Assembly: GCA_022376925.1 (NCBI GenBank)
Contig: JAIOJX010000001.1
Coordinates: 1 to 64,000 of the forward strand
Origin: Tragulus kanchil
Taxonomy: Eukaryota > Chordata > Mammalia > Artiodactyla > Tragulidae
Direction: 5' to 3'
Length of the DNA: 64,000 nt
The stretch's first letter is position 1. Every line of letters begins with the position of its first letter. Under the pieces are notes generated by a model. It was given only the letters and a program-made list of their open reading frames with translations, was not told where the DNA came from and made no database searches. Shown one piece after another: positions 45,817 to 58,402 of this stretch. The position numbers were made by a program, and so were the translations under genes.

Positions 45817-46289
45817 TAATCTACTTTTAATTTAAGGATAATTGCTTTACAGTATTGTGTTTATTTCTACCAAACATCAAGATGAATCAGCCATAGGTTT
45901 ACCTATGTCCAATTCCACTGCGGAAAATTCTTAAAGAGATACCAGATCACCTTACCTGTCTCCTGAGAAACCTGTATGCAGGAAGCAACAGTTAGAACCA
46001 GACATGAAACAACTAACTGGTTCAGCACTGGGAAAGGAGTACGCCAAGGCTGTATATTGTCACTTTGCTTATTTAACTTCTATGGGGAGTACATTATGTG
46101 AAATGCCAGGTTAGATGACTCATAAGTTGGAATCAAGATTGCTGGGAGAAATATAAATAACCTCAGATATGCAGATGATACCACTCTAATGGCAGAAAGG
46201 GAAGAGGAACTAAAGAGCCCCTTGGTAAGGGTAAAAGACGAGTGTGAAAAAGCTGGCTTGAAACTCAACATTCAAAAAACAAAGATCAC

Positions 46290-46413
46290 GGAGAAGGAAA
46301 TGGCAACCCACTCCAGTATTCTTGCCTTGGAAATCCAATGGACAGAGGAAGGAACCTGGAAGGCTACAGTCCACGGGGTTGAGAGTAGGACACGACTGAG
46401 CGACTGAAGAGCA
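46290..46413 (+). repeat. Bov-tA tail fragment inside BovB
   Basis: agaaggaaatggcaacccac through ccagtattcttgccttgg to cgactgagcgactgaag. The head is absent. It interrupts the BovB sequence, which resumes at about 46590. Confidence 0.8.
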
Positions 46414-47274
46414 ACAAAAGTACCAAGTGTACAACCCTAACTAGCTAGCTGGAATCATTTAGACTCTGAATGTGTCAAAACCGGGAGAGCCTGTGTTAGA
46501 TCTTGCTCTGTCAGTAACTGTTACTGAATCCCATGTATGTCTGTTAAAAATAAATAAAACCGAAAGCCTTTGTATAAACAAACAAACAAACAAACCAAGA
46601 TCATGGCATCTGGTCCCATCACTTCATGGCAACTGGAAAGGGAAAAAGTGCAAACAGTGACAGATTTTATTTTCTTTGGCACAAAATCACTGCAGACAGT
46701 GACTGCAGCCATGGAATTAAAAGAGGCTTGCTCCTTGGAAGGAAAGCTATAAGATACCTAAGACGGCATATTAAAAAGTAAACTCATCACTTTGCCAACA
46801 AAGGTGCATATAGTCAAAGCTATGGTCTTTCCAGTAGTCAGGTATGGATATGAGAGTTGGACCATGAAGAAGGTTGAGTTCCAAAGAACTGATGCTCTCA
46901 AATTGCAGTGTTGGAGAAGACTCTTGAGAGTCCCTTGGACTGCAAGGAGATCAAACCAGTCAATCCTACAGGAAATCAACCTTGAATATTCATCAGACTG
47001 ATGTTAAAGCTGAAGCTCCAATACTTTGGCCACCTGATGGTGGAGCTGACTCACTGGAAAAAACTGATGCTGGGAAAGACTGAGAATAGGAGAAAGGGGC
47101 AACAGGATGAGTGATTAGATAGAATCATTACTCAACTGACCTGAATCTGAGCAAACTCCAAGAGATAGTAGAAGACAGAGGAGCCTGGGATGCTGCAGTT
47201 CATGGGTTCCCTAAGTGTTGGATGTGACTTAGTGACTGAACAACAGCAACTAGCTTTGTAGGCCAATCGACCTT

Positions 47275-47470
47275 AGCCAAGGTTGATTTTGCTCCCCTAC
47301 TTCAACTCTGCAGAAACATTTGGGACATTTTTGGTTGTCACAATTGGAGAGACAGTGCTTCTTGCAGTCAGTGGATTGAGGTTAGGGATGCTATTAAATG
47401 TCCTACAATGCACAGGACAGTCTCAAAGAACATCTGGTCCTAAATGTCAACAGAGCAAAGATTGAAAAAC
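47275..47470 (+). repeat. Ancient hAT-Charlie-type MITE (MER20-like)
   Basis: The order gggacatttttggttgtcac, gggatgctattaaatgtcct, acaatgcacaggacagtc, gattgaaaaaccctgg fits a mammal-wide non-autonomous DNA transposon. The family name is from memory and approximate. Confidence 0.5.
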
Positions 47471-47927
47471 CCTGGTTTATGCAAGACCCTTCTGAGTACT
47501 CTACCCAATACCCTGTGAGTCATAAGGTTTTCCAGTCTATCTGGTGGTTACAGGCAATATTTCTAGTTGGCTATCTGTCGGGTGTCAATTCAAGGAATCT
47601 TCCAGGCTCTTCCTGGGTTCCTTCTCATTCCATTGTGGTCAGAACACTCTCTCAACATAAGCTGGGACAATAACTGGGTTCAGCCCTTTGAAATACCACT
47701 GACCCTTCCAGTGTCTTAAAAAGGATCCTTTTACTGGGTTATTTCACGAGGGTCGATACACCATTACTCCATCTTATCCAGAAGTGAAGTCTGTAAGGGG
47801 TATTACTGAATTTAATGTTCTCTCTGTGAGCATGAGACTTATATTGTAATTGGAGCATGACTGCTTTACAAGGTTGTTTGGGTTCCTACTGTACAACACA
47901 AATCAGCCATAAGTTTATCTGTATGTG

Positions 47928-48138
47928 GGCTTCCCAGGTGGTGCTTGTGGTAAAGAACCTGGCTGCAGGAGACGTGAGAGATGTGGGTTTGATCTCTGGG
48001 TTGGGAAGATTCCCTAGGAGGGCATGGCAACCCACTCCAGTATGCCTGCCCGGATAATCCCACGGACAGAGGAGCCTGGCGGGCTACAGTCCACAGGGTC
48101 ACACAGAGTTGGACATAACTGAAGTGACTTAGCAGCCC
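47928..48138 (+). repeat. Bov-tA SINE, full length
   Basis: gggcttcccaggtggtgctt head, gatgtgggtttgatctctgg B-box region, tail gcaacccactccagtatgcc to gaagtgacttagc. Confidence 0.88.
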
Positions 48139-49599
48139 TTCTCTTGAGCTCACAAGACTTAAAGTTTTCTTTCGGTTGGTCCAAAGAGTTGGACATGGCT
48201 GTCCAACTAACACCTTTACCTTCAAACTTGGAATGTGAATTTTAAAAAGGCAAATGAGGGTGTCATCAACCTGTGCATACAATTTCTTTCACAGTTATTC
48301 CTCTTTTTGGAAGAGATGTAACAACTCAATATATTTTGAATTTAGATGTCTTGGTTTAATAAATAATACGAATCCAAAATAATCTTAAACAATGCACCAT
48401 AACCAAAACAATGTTTAACTTTCCAAATGATCTTTCTCCATAAGATTAAACAGTTGAATTGATCTTTAGAATGAATCCAGGAAGAACTTGGCTGGGCTAG
48501 ACTGGTAGCATTGTTCTTGCTAGAAGCTGGGAATTTCATTGAAACTCCTTTCCCTGTACGCTTTTAGAATTATGTTTTGCTAGTAAAATGAACTCACGTG
48601 AGACTCAGAAAGCAGAAGGAAAAGTGGAGGCCAATATTCTTTGAAGGTCAAGGCATTCAGACATGAAGATGGTAAGGTACCTGGCATATACCAGCTTTTT
48701 CTCAATCTCCTCCACTCTACACCCAGCTCATCCTCTTGACTAGTGGCCCTGCTCACCAACTATGGACACATTAGGGTACTTGGCCTCAAGTTTACTGAGT
48801 CCCATTACTTCTTTTGCATAGTCTGTGTCACACACCTATTTTGGTATACACACATGTAGGGATTCTGAGGTTTTCCAACAAGCTTAAACTAGTTCACCAG
48901 CACTAGTACTTTAAGTAAAAATGTTTAGGACTGTTCTTCGGACCCACTGGCACCTCCCTTCTAGACCTTCTCTTCCTGACTCTGTCATATACCTGTGTAA
49001 GCTTGAATACAGTATCAAACCCCTTAATTTCATAATACTTATCTTGGCTCTGTTTTCCTCATTGAATTCAAACTGAATCATAGGCCAGTCACGACCACCA
49101 CCACCCACCACCACTCTACCCCATTTATTATTTTTTAAAAGAAGCAATGAAAGAAAATAAAAGCAGGAATGAACCATAACAGATCTGCTTCTAATGTAAA
49201 ATATTGCACAAGGGTCTACGGCTGCTATTTTTGTTGTTATATAAATTTCCATCAAGATATCCAAGGAAGCAACACAATTTCTTCATCCATCTTGAGGCTA
49301 GGAAGGCAGAGTTGGACAAGGAAGAATCATTATCTGATGGAAGTGATATCCATTTATTCTGGGAAACTGATGGATTGTGACACTATTTGACCTTGTTGTT
49401 AACAGGCTGAAGAGAAATGATTAGCTTGTGCCACTTCTTTCTCTGTCCATTAACAACCAAAAAACAGCCCCACCCACCTCTAAGTGCCTGCTTAGGGAAA
49501 GCACACTTCAGCTGAAATCTGCAGGAGACCTGGGGAAAGTTAAATGAGCTGTTTCTGAGTTGCTTTAGCATGTACTAAAACATATTGTACCATTCTTTG
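48139..49599. other. Unassigned sequence
   Basis: About 1.4 kb of AT-rich sequence without recognisable genes or repeats. A (CCA)n-like run is at 49091-49115. It may be part of the VAMP7 3' flank. The part from 48981 is doubled by D14. Confidence 0.4.
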
Positions 49600-51115
49600 T
49601 TTTTTGGGGGCGGGGTCACTTCTGTTGGTCTTTCATTTATTTCCATCTTTGTTCTTTGGCCTGTGTGGGTCTCCCATCCAGAGTACTGGCTCTGGGCGCA
49701 TGTGCTCCAGAGCTCCGGCTCGGTAGTTGGACACATCGGTCCAGCCGCTCCGTGGCACGTGGGATCTTCCCAGGCCAGGGATCGAACTGGACCCCCTTGC
49801 ACTGCAAGGCGGTGTCCTTACCCGCTGGACCACCAGAGAAGCCCTTATTCTACCATCGTTGACTTCAGTACCTAGATTCAAAGGCCCCAAGTGACTGATT
49901 ATTATTTTGTTGTGGCTCAGCTTTTTGTACATTTGATCTTTGCCATTCTATTTCTTTTTCTCTTTACCCAAACCATTTTTTTTTTCTGACCCAAACCTGT
50001 TTTGCTATGACAAAGTATTATCTCTCACCATTGTATTTTATCTCTTTTAACCAATATGACTAGGGTCTGTCATATACCTGTAGCTTGAATACAGTATCAA
50101 ACCCCTTAATTTCATAATACTTATCTTGGCTCTGTTTTCCTCATTGAATTCAAACTGAATCATAGGCCAGTCACGACCACCACCACCCACCACCACTCTA
50201 CCCCATTTATTATTTTTTAAAAGAAGCAATGAAAGAAAATAAAAGCAGGAATGAACCATAACAGATCTGCTTCTAATGTAAAATATTGCACAAGGGTCTA
50301 CGGCTGCTATTTTTGTTGTTATATAAATTTCCATCAAGATATCCAAGGAAGCAACACAATTTCTTCATCCATCTTGAGGCTAGGAAGGCAGAGTTGGACA
50401 AGGAAGAATCATTATCTGATGGAAGTGATATCCATTTATTCTGGGAAACTGATGGATTGTGACACTATTTGACCTTGTTGTTAACAGGCTGAAGAGAAAT
50501 GATTAGCTTGTGCCACTTCTTTCTCTGTCCATTAACAACCAAAAAACAGCCCCACCCACCTCTAAGTGCCTGCTTAGGGAAAGCACACTTCAGCTGAAAT
50601 CTGCAGGAGACCTGGGGAAAGTTAAATGAGCTGTTTCTGAGTTGCTTTAGCATGTACTAAAACATATTGTACCATTCTTTGTTTTTTGGGGGCGGGGTCA
50701 CTTCTGTTGGTCTTTCATTTATTTCCATCTTTGTTCTTTGGCCTGTGTGGGTCTCCCATCCAGAGTACTGGCTCTGGGCGCATGTGCTCCAGAGCTCCGG
50801 CTCGGTAGTTGGACACATCGGTCCAGCCGCTCCGTGGCACGTGGGATCTTCCCAGGCCAGGGATCGAACTGGACCCCCTTGCACTGCAAGGCGGTGTCCT
50901 TACCCGCTGGACCACCAGAGAAGCCCTTATTCTACCATCGTTGACTTCAGTACCTAGATTCAAAGGCCCCAAGTGACTGATTATTATTTTGTTGTGGCTC
51001 AGCTTTTTGTACATTTGATCTTTGCCATTCTATTTCTTTTTCTCTTTACCCAAACCATTTTTTTTTTCTGACCCAAACCTGTTTTGCTATGACAAAGTAT
51101 TATCTCTCACCATTG
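48981..51115. repeat. Tandem duplication D14, period about 1085 bp
   Basis: Copy A starts tctgtcatatacctgtgtaa at 48981; copy B, at 50066, lacks the three bases GTA there, and also a short piece near its start. After accattgta (50037) a 28-bp spacer without a clear source precedes copy B. Confidence 0.94.
49600..49843 (-). repeat. CHR-type SINE, antisense (again at 50682-50925)
   Basis: Plus strand: tggtctttcatttatttcca (tail side) to ggaccaccagagaagccc (head). The body lacks about 20 bp between ctcccatcc and agagtactgg compared with other copies. Doubled by D14. Confidence 0.85.
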
Positions 51116-53120
51116 TATGCCTTCCTTTGAATCATCTATTTCAGAAGCAGTCAGAGTTGAGTTGAACTGGATTACAATCCCCAGGGTTCTTTTGCTGTTC
51201 TGTCTCAACCATGGTCTCAGGATGATGGTTATAGAGGCTGTGTGGTCATTTCATGATCTTTTTGTTGGTTCCAATATGGCCTACATATATTTTAACTTTT
51301 GTGGTCTTTTGGTTTTGAAGAAAATCTTATACACCTGAGATAGTGCTATAGCTCTTTAAGGCTCCACGTCACACTTTTAAAGGTATTTTCAGCATAAGTA
51401 AAATACTTCTGTTCTGCAAACTATGACAAAATGTCATCAGAAGGAATTAGATTCTAGGAAGAAATTTTAAAACAAGCAACTCACTCTATTACTCTTAAAT
51501 TTTATTAATGCCTTTAGTTTGTGCATCATTTAAAATGTGCTTCAAAAAGCATTTTTATACATAAATAGACCAAGGGATGGTTAAGTAATTTATCCCTAAA
51601 ACATGCACATCATTTTTATTTCAGGTGTGTATAAGAAAGGGAAATGAGCTTTAAGCCTTTTTCTTTGGATTAAAGACATTTTAAAATTATTATTAAGAAT
51701 ACCAAATGTTTTCACAGAACAAACACCTTCCAATAGAAAATGCTAATGTAATTAAAAGGCATTAGTGTTGATAAACAGAACTGAAAAAACATTTCCACTA
51801 TATATGATTACAAGGAAAAGAGTTCCAGTGGCTTGAAAACATCGTCAAATAAATGAATCAGTATGAACTGAAAGGTTTAGATGGAAGAACAGGTAGCAAG
51901 ATCCAGATTATGTGACATGTATATTTTCAAGGCACATGACTAGGCTAAACAGGTGGCTAGGTTTTATAGACCAATTTGTTTTTGGAATAGTCAAATGTAA
52001 TGTACATTTACCAGCATAACTGGACCCCCTTGCACTGCAAGGCGGTGTCCTTACGTCCCGGTTTTGAGTTCAGTACCTAGATTCAAAGGCCCCAAGTGAC
52101 TGATTATTATTTTGTTGTGGCTCAGCTTTTTGTACATTTGATCTTTGCCATTCTATTTCTTTTTCTCTTTACCCAAACCATTTTTTTTTTCTGACCCAAA
52201 CCTGTTTTGCTATGACAAAGTATTATCTCTCACCATTGTATGCCTTCCTTTGAATCATCTATTTCAGAAGCAGTCAGAGTTGAGTTGAACTGGATTACAA
52301 TCCCCAGGGTTCTTTTGCTGTTCTGTCTCAACCATGGTCTCAGGATGATGGTTATAGAGGCTGTGTGGTCATTTCATGATCTTTTTGTTGGTTCCAATAT
52401 GGCCTACATATATTTTAACTTTTGTGGTCTTTTGGTTTTGAAGAAAATCTTATACACCTGAGATAGTGCTATAGCTCTTTAAGGCTCCACGTCACACTTT
52501 TAAAGGTATTTTCAGCATAAGTAAAATACTTCTGTTCTGCAAACTATGACAAAATGTCATCAGAAGGAATTAGATTCTAGGAAGAAATTTTAAAACAAGC
52601 AACTCACTCTATTACTCTTAAATTTTATTAATGCCTTTAGTTTGTGCATCATTTAAAATGTGCTTCAAAAAGCATTTTTATACATAAATAGACCAAGGGA
52701 TGGTTAAGTAATTTATCCCTAAAACATGCACATCATTTTTATTTCAGGTGTGTATAAGAAAGGGAAATGAGCTTTAAGCCTTTTTCTTTGGATTAAAGAC
52801 ATTTTAAAATTATTATTAAGAATACCAAATGTTTTCACAGAACAAACACCTTCCAATAGAAAATGCTAATGTAATTAAAAGGCATTAGTGTTGATAAACA
52901 GAACTGAAAAAACATTTCCACTATATATGATTACAAGGAAAAGAGTTCCAGTGGCTTGAAAACATACGTCAAATAAATGAATCAGTATGAACTGAAAGGT
53001 TTAGATGGAAGAACAGGTAGCAAGATCCAGATTATGTGACATGTATATTTTCAAGGCACATGACTAGGCTAAACAGGTGGCTAGGTTTTATAGACCAATT
53101 TGTTCTTTCTTTGGGAAAAT
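50946..53120. repeat. Tandem duplication D15, period 1123 bp
   Basis: Copy A starts ttcagtacctagattcaaag at 50946 and copy B at 52069. The inner end of copy A, about 51980-52068, is garbled: it contains a compressed form of 53100-53155, then a short SINE piece (ctggacccccttgcactgca) that copies 50867-50900. Confidence 0.95.
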
Positions 53121-53159
53121 AGTCAAATGTAATGTAATTTCCATTTACTGGCATTTATT

Positions 53160-55521
53160 GATAAATAAATGCAATTAGATCTAGGGCAGCAAATGTTGTC
53201 CTTTCAGATACACACCACAAGTACATACTAGCTACCAGATGCCACAGTAGCCAAAGCAGAATGATTACAATACAGGTTTTTTTTTTTTTCACACTGCAGT
53301 TACATGGACATTAGCTAAAATGTCTTATATTGTTTCCATATATAATACCGTCTACTCTTCAGTTTCACAAAAAATACTCTTCAAAACTCGGCAGAATAAA
53401 GAACTTACTAAACCACAAAGGATGTTCAAACTATGATTCATTACCAGTTAAACCCAAATGCTGGAGTTGGTTGTTGATTATATTCAGTCTGGGCTTTTCC
53501 CAGGCTGGAAAAATTTTCCCACACTGTCTCCCTTCATAAAGCTAAAATGCTAGCATATCTACTGTGGGTCTCTTTTTTTTTTTCTTTGTTAAATCAGAGA
53601 AATGGGTCTCCCCACTCCCTCTACTGCCCATTCTATGATCTATACAATTGCCCTAAATATCCACCAAAGGAAAAGGAATATATATAAAACCCTAGCCTTC
53701 CACAATATGTAAACCACCATCTTCTCAAATCAACTGCAACAGGGAAACAGAAGATATTAAGCTCAGAGAAGTGATCAAAACTTTCTTGCTAACAGTTAAT
53801 AATAAGCAAAGATAATTTTGTGTTCTTCTAATAGGATAGAGAAACATTCCTCTTATAACTGAGATAAAATGTTTAATATCAATACTTTACCTGCTTGGGT
53901 TCCTAGAAACACCAACAATTTCGTTACAATTCCCCAAATGACAACAATTTTCCATATACATTGCTTTCAAGCACCTAAAACCCTTCAAAGTCAGAAGACA
54001 TTAAGATAAGATGTTAACAATACTATCAGTCTCTTGAACTTCTGAGTGCATAAAGGTCATCTATAATTTTAGTAGACAGCATAAGACAAGTGGTTTCTAC
54101 CTTGGTGGTAGCTTTGTGCAATTACAAACAAAACTGTTTCTGTAAGGAGATGACTAGTTAACAAACCAAAGAAACAAAATGCCTTTTTAAGGTTACTACT
54201 GCAATAAATGGTTCAGTCTGAAGTGCACTAAAATAAACTGGTTGATAGGACAAATATAACTGTGGAGGCATGGAACAAGATTTTTAAAAAGAGAGAAAGA
54301 AGAAGGTTGAAGAGACTGGCAGACACCATCTGTCAGTATTAAAAGGCCTGAATCACACGGATTGCTTTTAACTCCTTGGTCTCTCATATCCTTGGTTAAT
54401 GAAAACTTTATTTCTTCACACAGCTGGGCCATGTAAATCCACCACAGAGAGGTGACACAATAATATAGATGAATACCTGGGGGTGGGGGAGAAGGCAATT
54501 TTATTTTCTTGAATAAAGAACTTAAACCACAAAGGATGTTCAAACTATGATTCATTACCAGTTAAACCCAAATGCTGGAGTTGGTTGTTGATTATATTCA
54601 GTCTGGGCTTTTCCCAGGCTGGAAAAATTTTCCCACACTGTCTCCCTTCATAAAGCTAAAATGCTAGCATATCTACTGTGGGTCTCTTTTTTTTTTTCTT
54701 TGTTAAATCAGAGAAATGGGTCTCCCCACTCCCTCTACTGCCCATTCTATGATCTATACAATTGCCCTAAATATCCACCAAAGGAAAAGGAATATATATA
54801 AAACCCTAGCCTTCCACAATATGTAAACCACCATCTTCTCAAATCAACTGCAACAGGGAAACAGAAGATATTAAGCTCAGAGAAGTGATCAAAACTTTCT
54901 TGCTAACAGTTAATAATAAGCAAAGATAATTTTGTGTTCTTCTAATAGGATAGAGAAACATTCCTCTTATAACTGAGATAAAATGTTTAATATCAATACT
55001 TTACCTGCTTGGGTTCCTAGAAACACCAACAATTTCGTTACAATTCCCCAAATGACAACAATTTTCCATATACATTGCTTTCAAGCACCTAAAACCCTTC
55101 AAAGTCAGAAGACATTAAGATAAGATGTTAACAATACTATCAGTCTCTTGAACTTCTGAGTGCATAAAGGTCATCTATAATTTTAGTAGACAGCATAAGA
55201 CAAGTGGTTTCTACCTTGGTGGTAGCTTTGTGCAATTACAAACAAAACTGTTTCTGTAAGGAGATGACTAGTTAACAAACCAAAGAAACAAAATGCCTTT
55301 TTAAGGTTACTACTGCAATAAATGGTTCAGTCTGAAGTGCACTAAAATAAACTGGTTGATAGGACAAATATAACTGTGGAGGCATGGAACAAGATTTTTA
55401 AAAAGAGAGAAAGAAGAAGGTTGAAGAGACTGGCAGACACCATCTGTCAGTATTAAAAGGCCTGAATCACACGGATTGCTTTTAACTCCTTGGTCTCTCA
55501 TATCCTTGGTTAATGAAAACT
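53160..55521 (-). other. VAMP7: VAMP7 3' untranslated region (extent approximate)
   Basis: Sequence directly downstream of the VAMP7 stop codon on the minus strand, without SINEs or LINEs, as expected for a long conserved 3' UTR. A possible polyadenylation signal (AATAAA on the minus strand) lies at 53159-53154; others cannot be excluded. D16 doubles about 1.1 kb of this stretch, so the real UTR is shorter than it appears here. Confidence 0.5.
54408..54476 (-). other. VAMP7: Second copy of VAMP7 terminal coding exon
   Basis: Identical to 55522-55590, including the acceptor, the 22 codons and the TAA stop. It belongs to D16 copy A and is probably an assembly duplicate. If real, it would be a spare terminal exon that is not needed. 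Confidence 0.85.
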
Positions 55522-55590
55522 TTATTTCTTCACACAGCTGGGCCATGTAAATCCACCACAGAGAGGTGACACAATAATATAGATGAATAC
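55522..55590 (-). CDS. VAMP7: VAMP7 terminal coding exon
   Basis: On the minus strand, acceptor ccacccccAG precedes GTATTC. The 22 codons read VFIYIIVSPLCGGFTWPSCV then KK and TAA. This is the second half of the C-terminal membrane anchor and the short luminal tail of VAMP7 (tetanus-insensitive VAMP, SYBL1). VAMP7 is a longin-domain R-SNARE that drives fusion of late endosomes and lysosomes with target membranes. It joins in phase to the exon at 61508-61600 (exon ends in a full codon). The 5.9-kb intron between them includes D17 and D18, so its true length is nearer 3.7 kb. The exon is intact, with no sign of decay. An identical copy lies 1.1 kb downstream. Confidence 0.93.
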   Translation of the reverse strand, partial: VFIYIIVSPLCGGFTWPSCVKK

Positions 55591-56271
55591 CTGGGGGTGG
55601 GGGAGAAGGCAATTTTATTTTCTTGAATCTATCACAGGCTCCTAAATAATATATAAAGGCAAGACCAATGAACACATTTTGGCTCCATTAGAGCAGCAGT
55701 GGGTGCAATAATACAATACACTAATCAAGTATTTTCATACACAGAGGTAGAATTAAAATAATATTTTCTGATATAATTCACACCCACTTGAATTCCACTA
55801 TGTTTTCTTTACTGGTAAAGAGAGCAGTGGGGTTGTTTCTCTTCAGTGGGAAGTAGATAGATTCGAATTGTTATAAGCAACTCAACTGATAATATCATTA
55901 TCATAAAGATCACAAATTATCATAATTCCCTTGAAGTATGATTTTATAAGTAAGTACATTTTTAGGTTTTGCACATGGATTAATTCTTCATTATTAGAAT
56001 GATTAAAAATAGTAAAAAACATGAGTAGACTCTATATCATCTATGAGCAAGAAAGTTGCCATGAATCTTTCAGTGGATGACACTAATTATAATCATTCAA
56101 TTTATAAGTAACACAGCAAAAACACAAGTCCTATAAAAATGTATTAGCCTTTTAATTATAGCATTGTAATTTTAGATTATTATATTTTAATGGTATATGC
56201 TTGCTCACATTACTACATTCTAAAAACAGGTTTACAGTAAAATTTAGGTTCACTGTAGTTATTTTGCTTTG

Positions 56272-58402
56272 ATTTAAATTATAACCTTCTAAGGTCTTTA
56301 AGTGACAGATTTCATTACTCACATGCTTAGAAAGAATATGATTTCTTTCCTCTACAAATGTTGGGGATAGGGGTTATAGAAAATTATTAATTTATTAATG
56401 AACAGGGTAAACTGCTCACATCATATTCACATACACAGCTATTACAACTTGATATAAAGCTGACATCTGCCACAGCTAAAATATAAGGATTTTAAAAGCT
56501 GAAGTACAATATGTTAGGTGACAACACCTTTTGTCAAAGAGTTGGCAAAGAAACTCCAAATGTTGTAAGTAATCAATAAATATAATCTGAATTTAACAAC
56601 TATATCTACTTTTATGAAAGTGAAAGTTGCTCAGTTTTGTCCATGGCATTCTCTAGGCAAGAACAATGGAGTGGGTGGCCTATCCTTTCTCCAGGGGAAT
56701 CTTCCTGACCCAGGAATTGAACTAGGGTCTCCTGCAATGCAGGCAGATTCTTTATCAGCTGAGCTAACAGGGAATCTACTTTTATAAATCAAGCTAAATT
56801 CCTAGACCAAGGAAGGAGGAGGCAGCTAAACTGAGAAGCCAAGAATGTGCCTGCTACCTGAGGATCCTGAACAAGGAGATATTCAAGGCCATGGCACAAT
56901 TGCTGGTATGACATTAACAGATCTATGGCTGCCCTTCTTGGTTAGGCGGGTCCAGATGCCTTAGGTAGAAGACCTTCAATAGAGGTCAAGGAGAATTGGG
57001 GCCGAGTCAGAGATATCTGCTCAGAGTTAACTTTAAGCCTCTGTGAATGACAAGAGAATGAGGAGGAATTGCTGCTTTGCCCAGACAGAAACTACCCCCA
57101 AAGTAAAGTGCTCTTCCCTGACTCCTTAAAGCAGCAGCTCTGTAGCTTCTGATTCAGGATTTCTTTACACTTTCAAAAGTGAGCATTCCAAAGAGCTCTT
57201 TTTTAGAGGGGTTTATAATTATCAACACTTACTACATTTAAATATAACTATTATATATAAACATAACTATATTTTGGTGAGGTCAGTTTTGTGTGTCAAC
57301 GTAGGGAGGCGATAGTGCACTGTTCTAAAAAAGTTAAAAACAGATTTCATTTAAATTATAACCTTCTAAGGTCTTTAAGTGACAGATTTCATTACTCACA
57401 TGCTTAGAAAGAATATGATTTCTTTCCTCTACAAATGTTGGGGATAGGGGTTATAGAAAATTATTAATTTATTAATGAACAGGGTAAACTGCTCACATCA
57501 TATTCACATACACAGCTATTACAACTTGATATAAAGCTGACATCTGCCACAGCTAAAATATAAGGATTTTAAAAGCTGAAGTACAATATGTTAGGTGACA
57601 ACACCTTTTGTCAAAGAGTTGGCAAAGAAACTCCAAATGTTGTAAGTAATCAATAAATATAATCTGAATTTAACAACTATATCTACTTTTATGAAAGTGA
57701 AAGTTGCTCAGTTTTGTCCATGGCATTCTCTAGGCAAGAACAATGGAGTGGGTGGCCTATCCTTTCTCCAGGGGAATCTTCCTGACCCAGGAATTGAACT
57801 AGGGTCTCCTGCAATGCAGGCAGATTCTTTATCAGCTGAGCTAACAGGGAATCTACTTTTATAAATCAAGCTAAATTCCTAGACCAAGGAAGGAGGAGGC
57901 AGCTAAACTGAGAAGCCAAGAATGTGCCTGCTACCTGAGGATCCTGAACAAGGAGATATTCAAGGCCATGGCACAATTGCTGGTATGACATTAACAGATC
58001 TATGGCTGCCCTTCTTGGTTAGGCGGGTCCAGATGCCTTAGGTAGAAGACCTTCAATAGAGGTCAAGGAGAATTGGGGCCGAGTCAGAGATATCTGCTCA
58101 GAGTTAACTTTAAGCCTCTGTGAATGACAAGAGAATGAGGAGGAATTGCTGCTTTGCCCAGACAGAAACTACCCCCAAAGTAAAGTGCTCTTCCCTGACT
58201 CCTTAAAGCAGCAGCTCTGTAGCTTCTGATTCAGGATTTCTTTACACTTTCAAAAGTGAGCATTCCAAAGAGCTCTTTTTTAGAGGGGTTTATAATTATC
58301 AACACTTACTACATTTAAATATAACTATTATATATAAACATAACTATATTTTGGTGAGGTCAGTTTTGTGTGTCAACGTAGGGAGGCGATAGTGCACTGT
58401 TA
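56272..58402. repeat. Tandem duplication D17, period 1077 bp
   Basis: Copy A starts atttaaattataaccttc at 56272 and copy B at 57349. After gatagtgcactgtt (57324) the 24-bp spacer ctaaaaaagttaaaaacaga is a noisy form of 56220-56250 (ctaaaaacaggtttacagta). It lies in the last VAMP7 intron. Confidence 0.95.
56619..56774 (-). repeat. Bov-tA fragment, antisense (again at 57696-57851)
   Basis: gtgaaagttgctcagttttg through ctctaggcaagaacaatgga to ctgagctaacagggaa. The middle of the tail is deleted. Doubled by D17. Confidence 0.8.

Larger units (their letters stand above)
41640..47255 (+). repeat. BovB LINE, largest copy, carrying several SINEs
   Basis: Plus-strand BovB (RTE clade) sequence. A tail-like piece lies at 41640-41790, followed by ORF2 sequence. 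The reverse transcriptase part includes the YADD motif with codons at 46168-46179 and DTTLMAE next to it. The 3' part at 46590-47255 includes ESWTMKK. Stops, indels, D12, D13 and four SINE insertions break it, so it cannot encode an active enzyme. Without the duplications and SINEs about 2.5-3 kb of BovB remain. Confidence 0.85.
53394..55630. repeat. Tandem duplication D16, period about 1119 bp, doubling the VAMP7 last exon
   Basis: Copy A starts aataaagaacttactaaacc at 53394. Copy B at 54513 lacks four bases there (aagaacttaaacc). Both run to ttttattttcttgaa. The unit contains the terminal VAMP7 coding exon and the start of its 3' UTR, identical in both copies. Confidence 0.95.

Noticed and set aside
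16932..46182. An active BovB retrotransposon
   Set aside because: YADD motifs are present but surrounded by stops, indels, SINE insertions and duplications; no element has an intact ORF2.
54196..55675. Two 119-121-codon minus-strand ORFs with shared C-termini
   Set aside because: They run through the VAMP7 last exon in the wrong frame and into the 3' UTR. The doublet is the D16 duplication.
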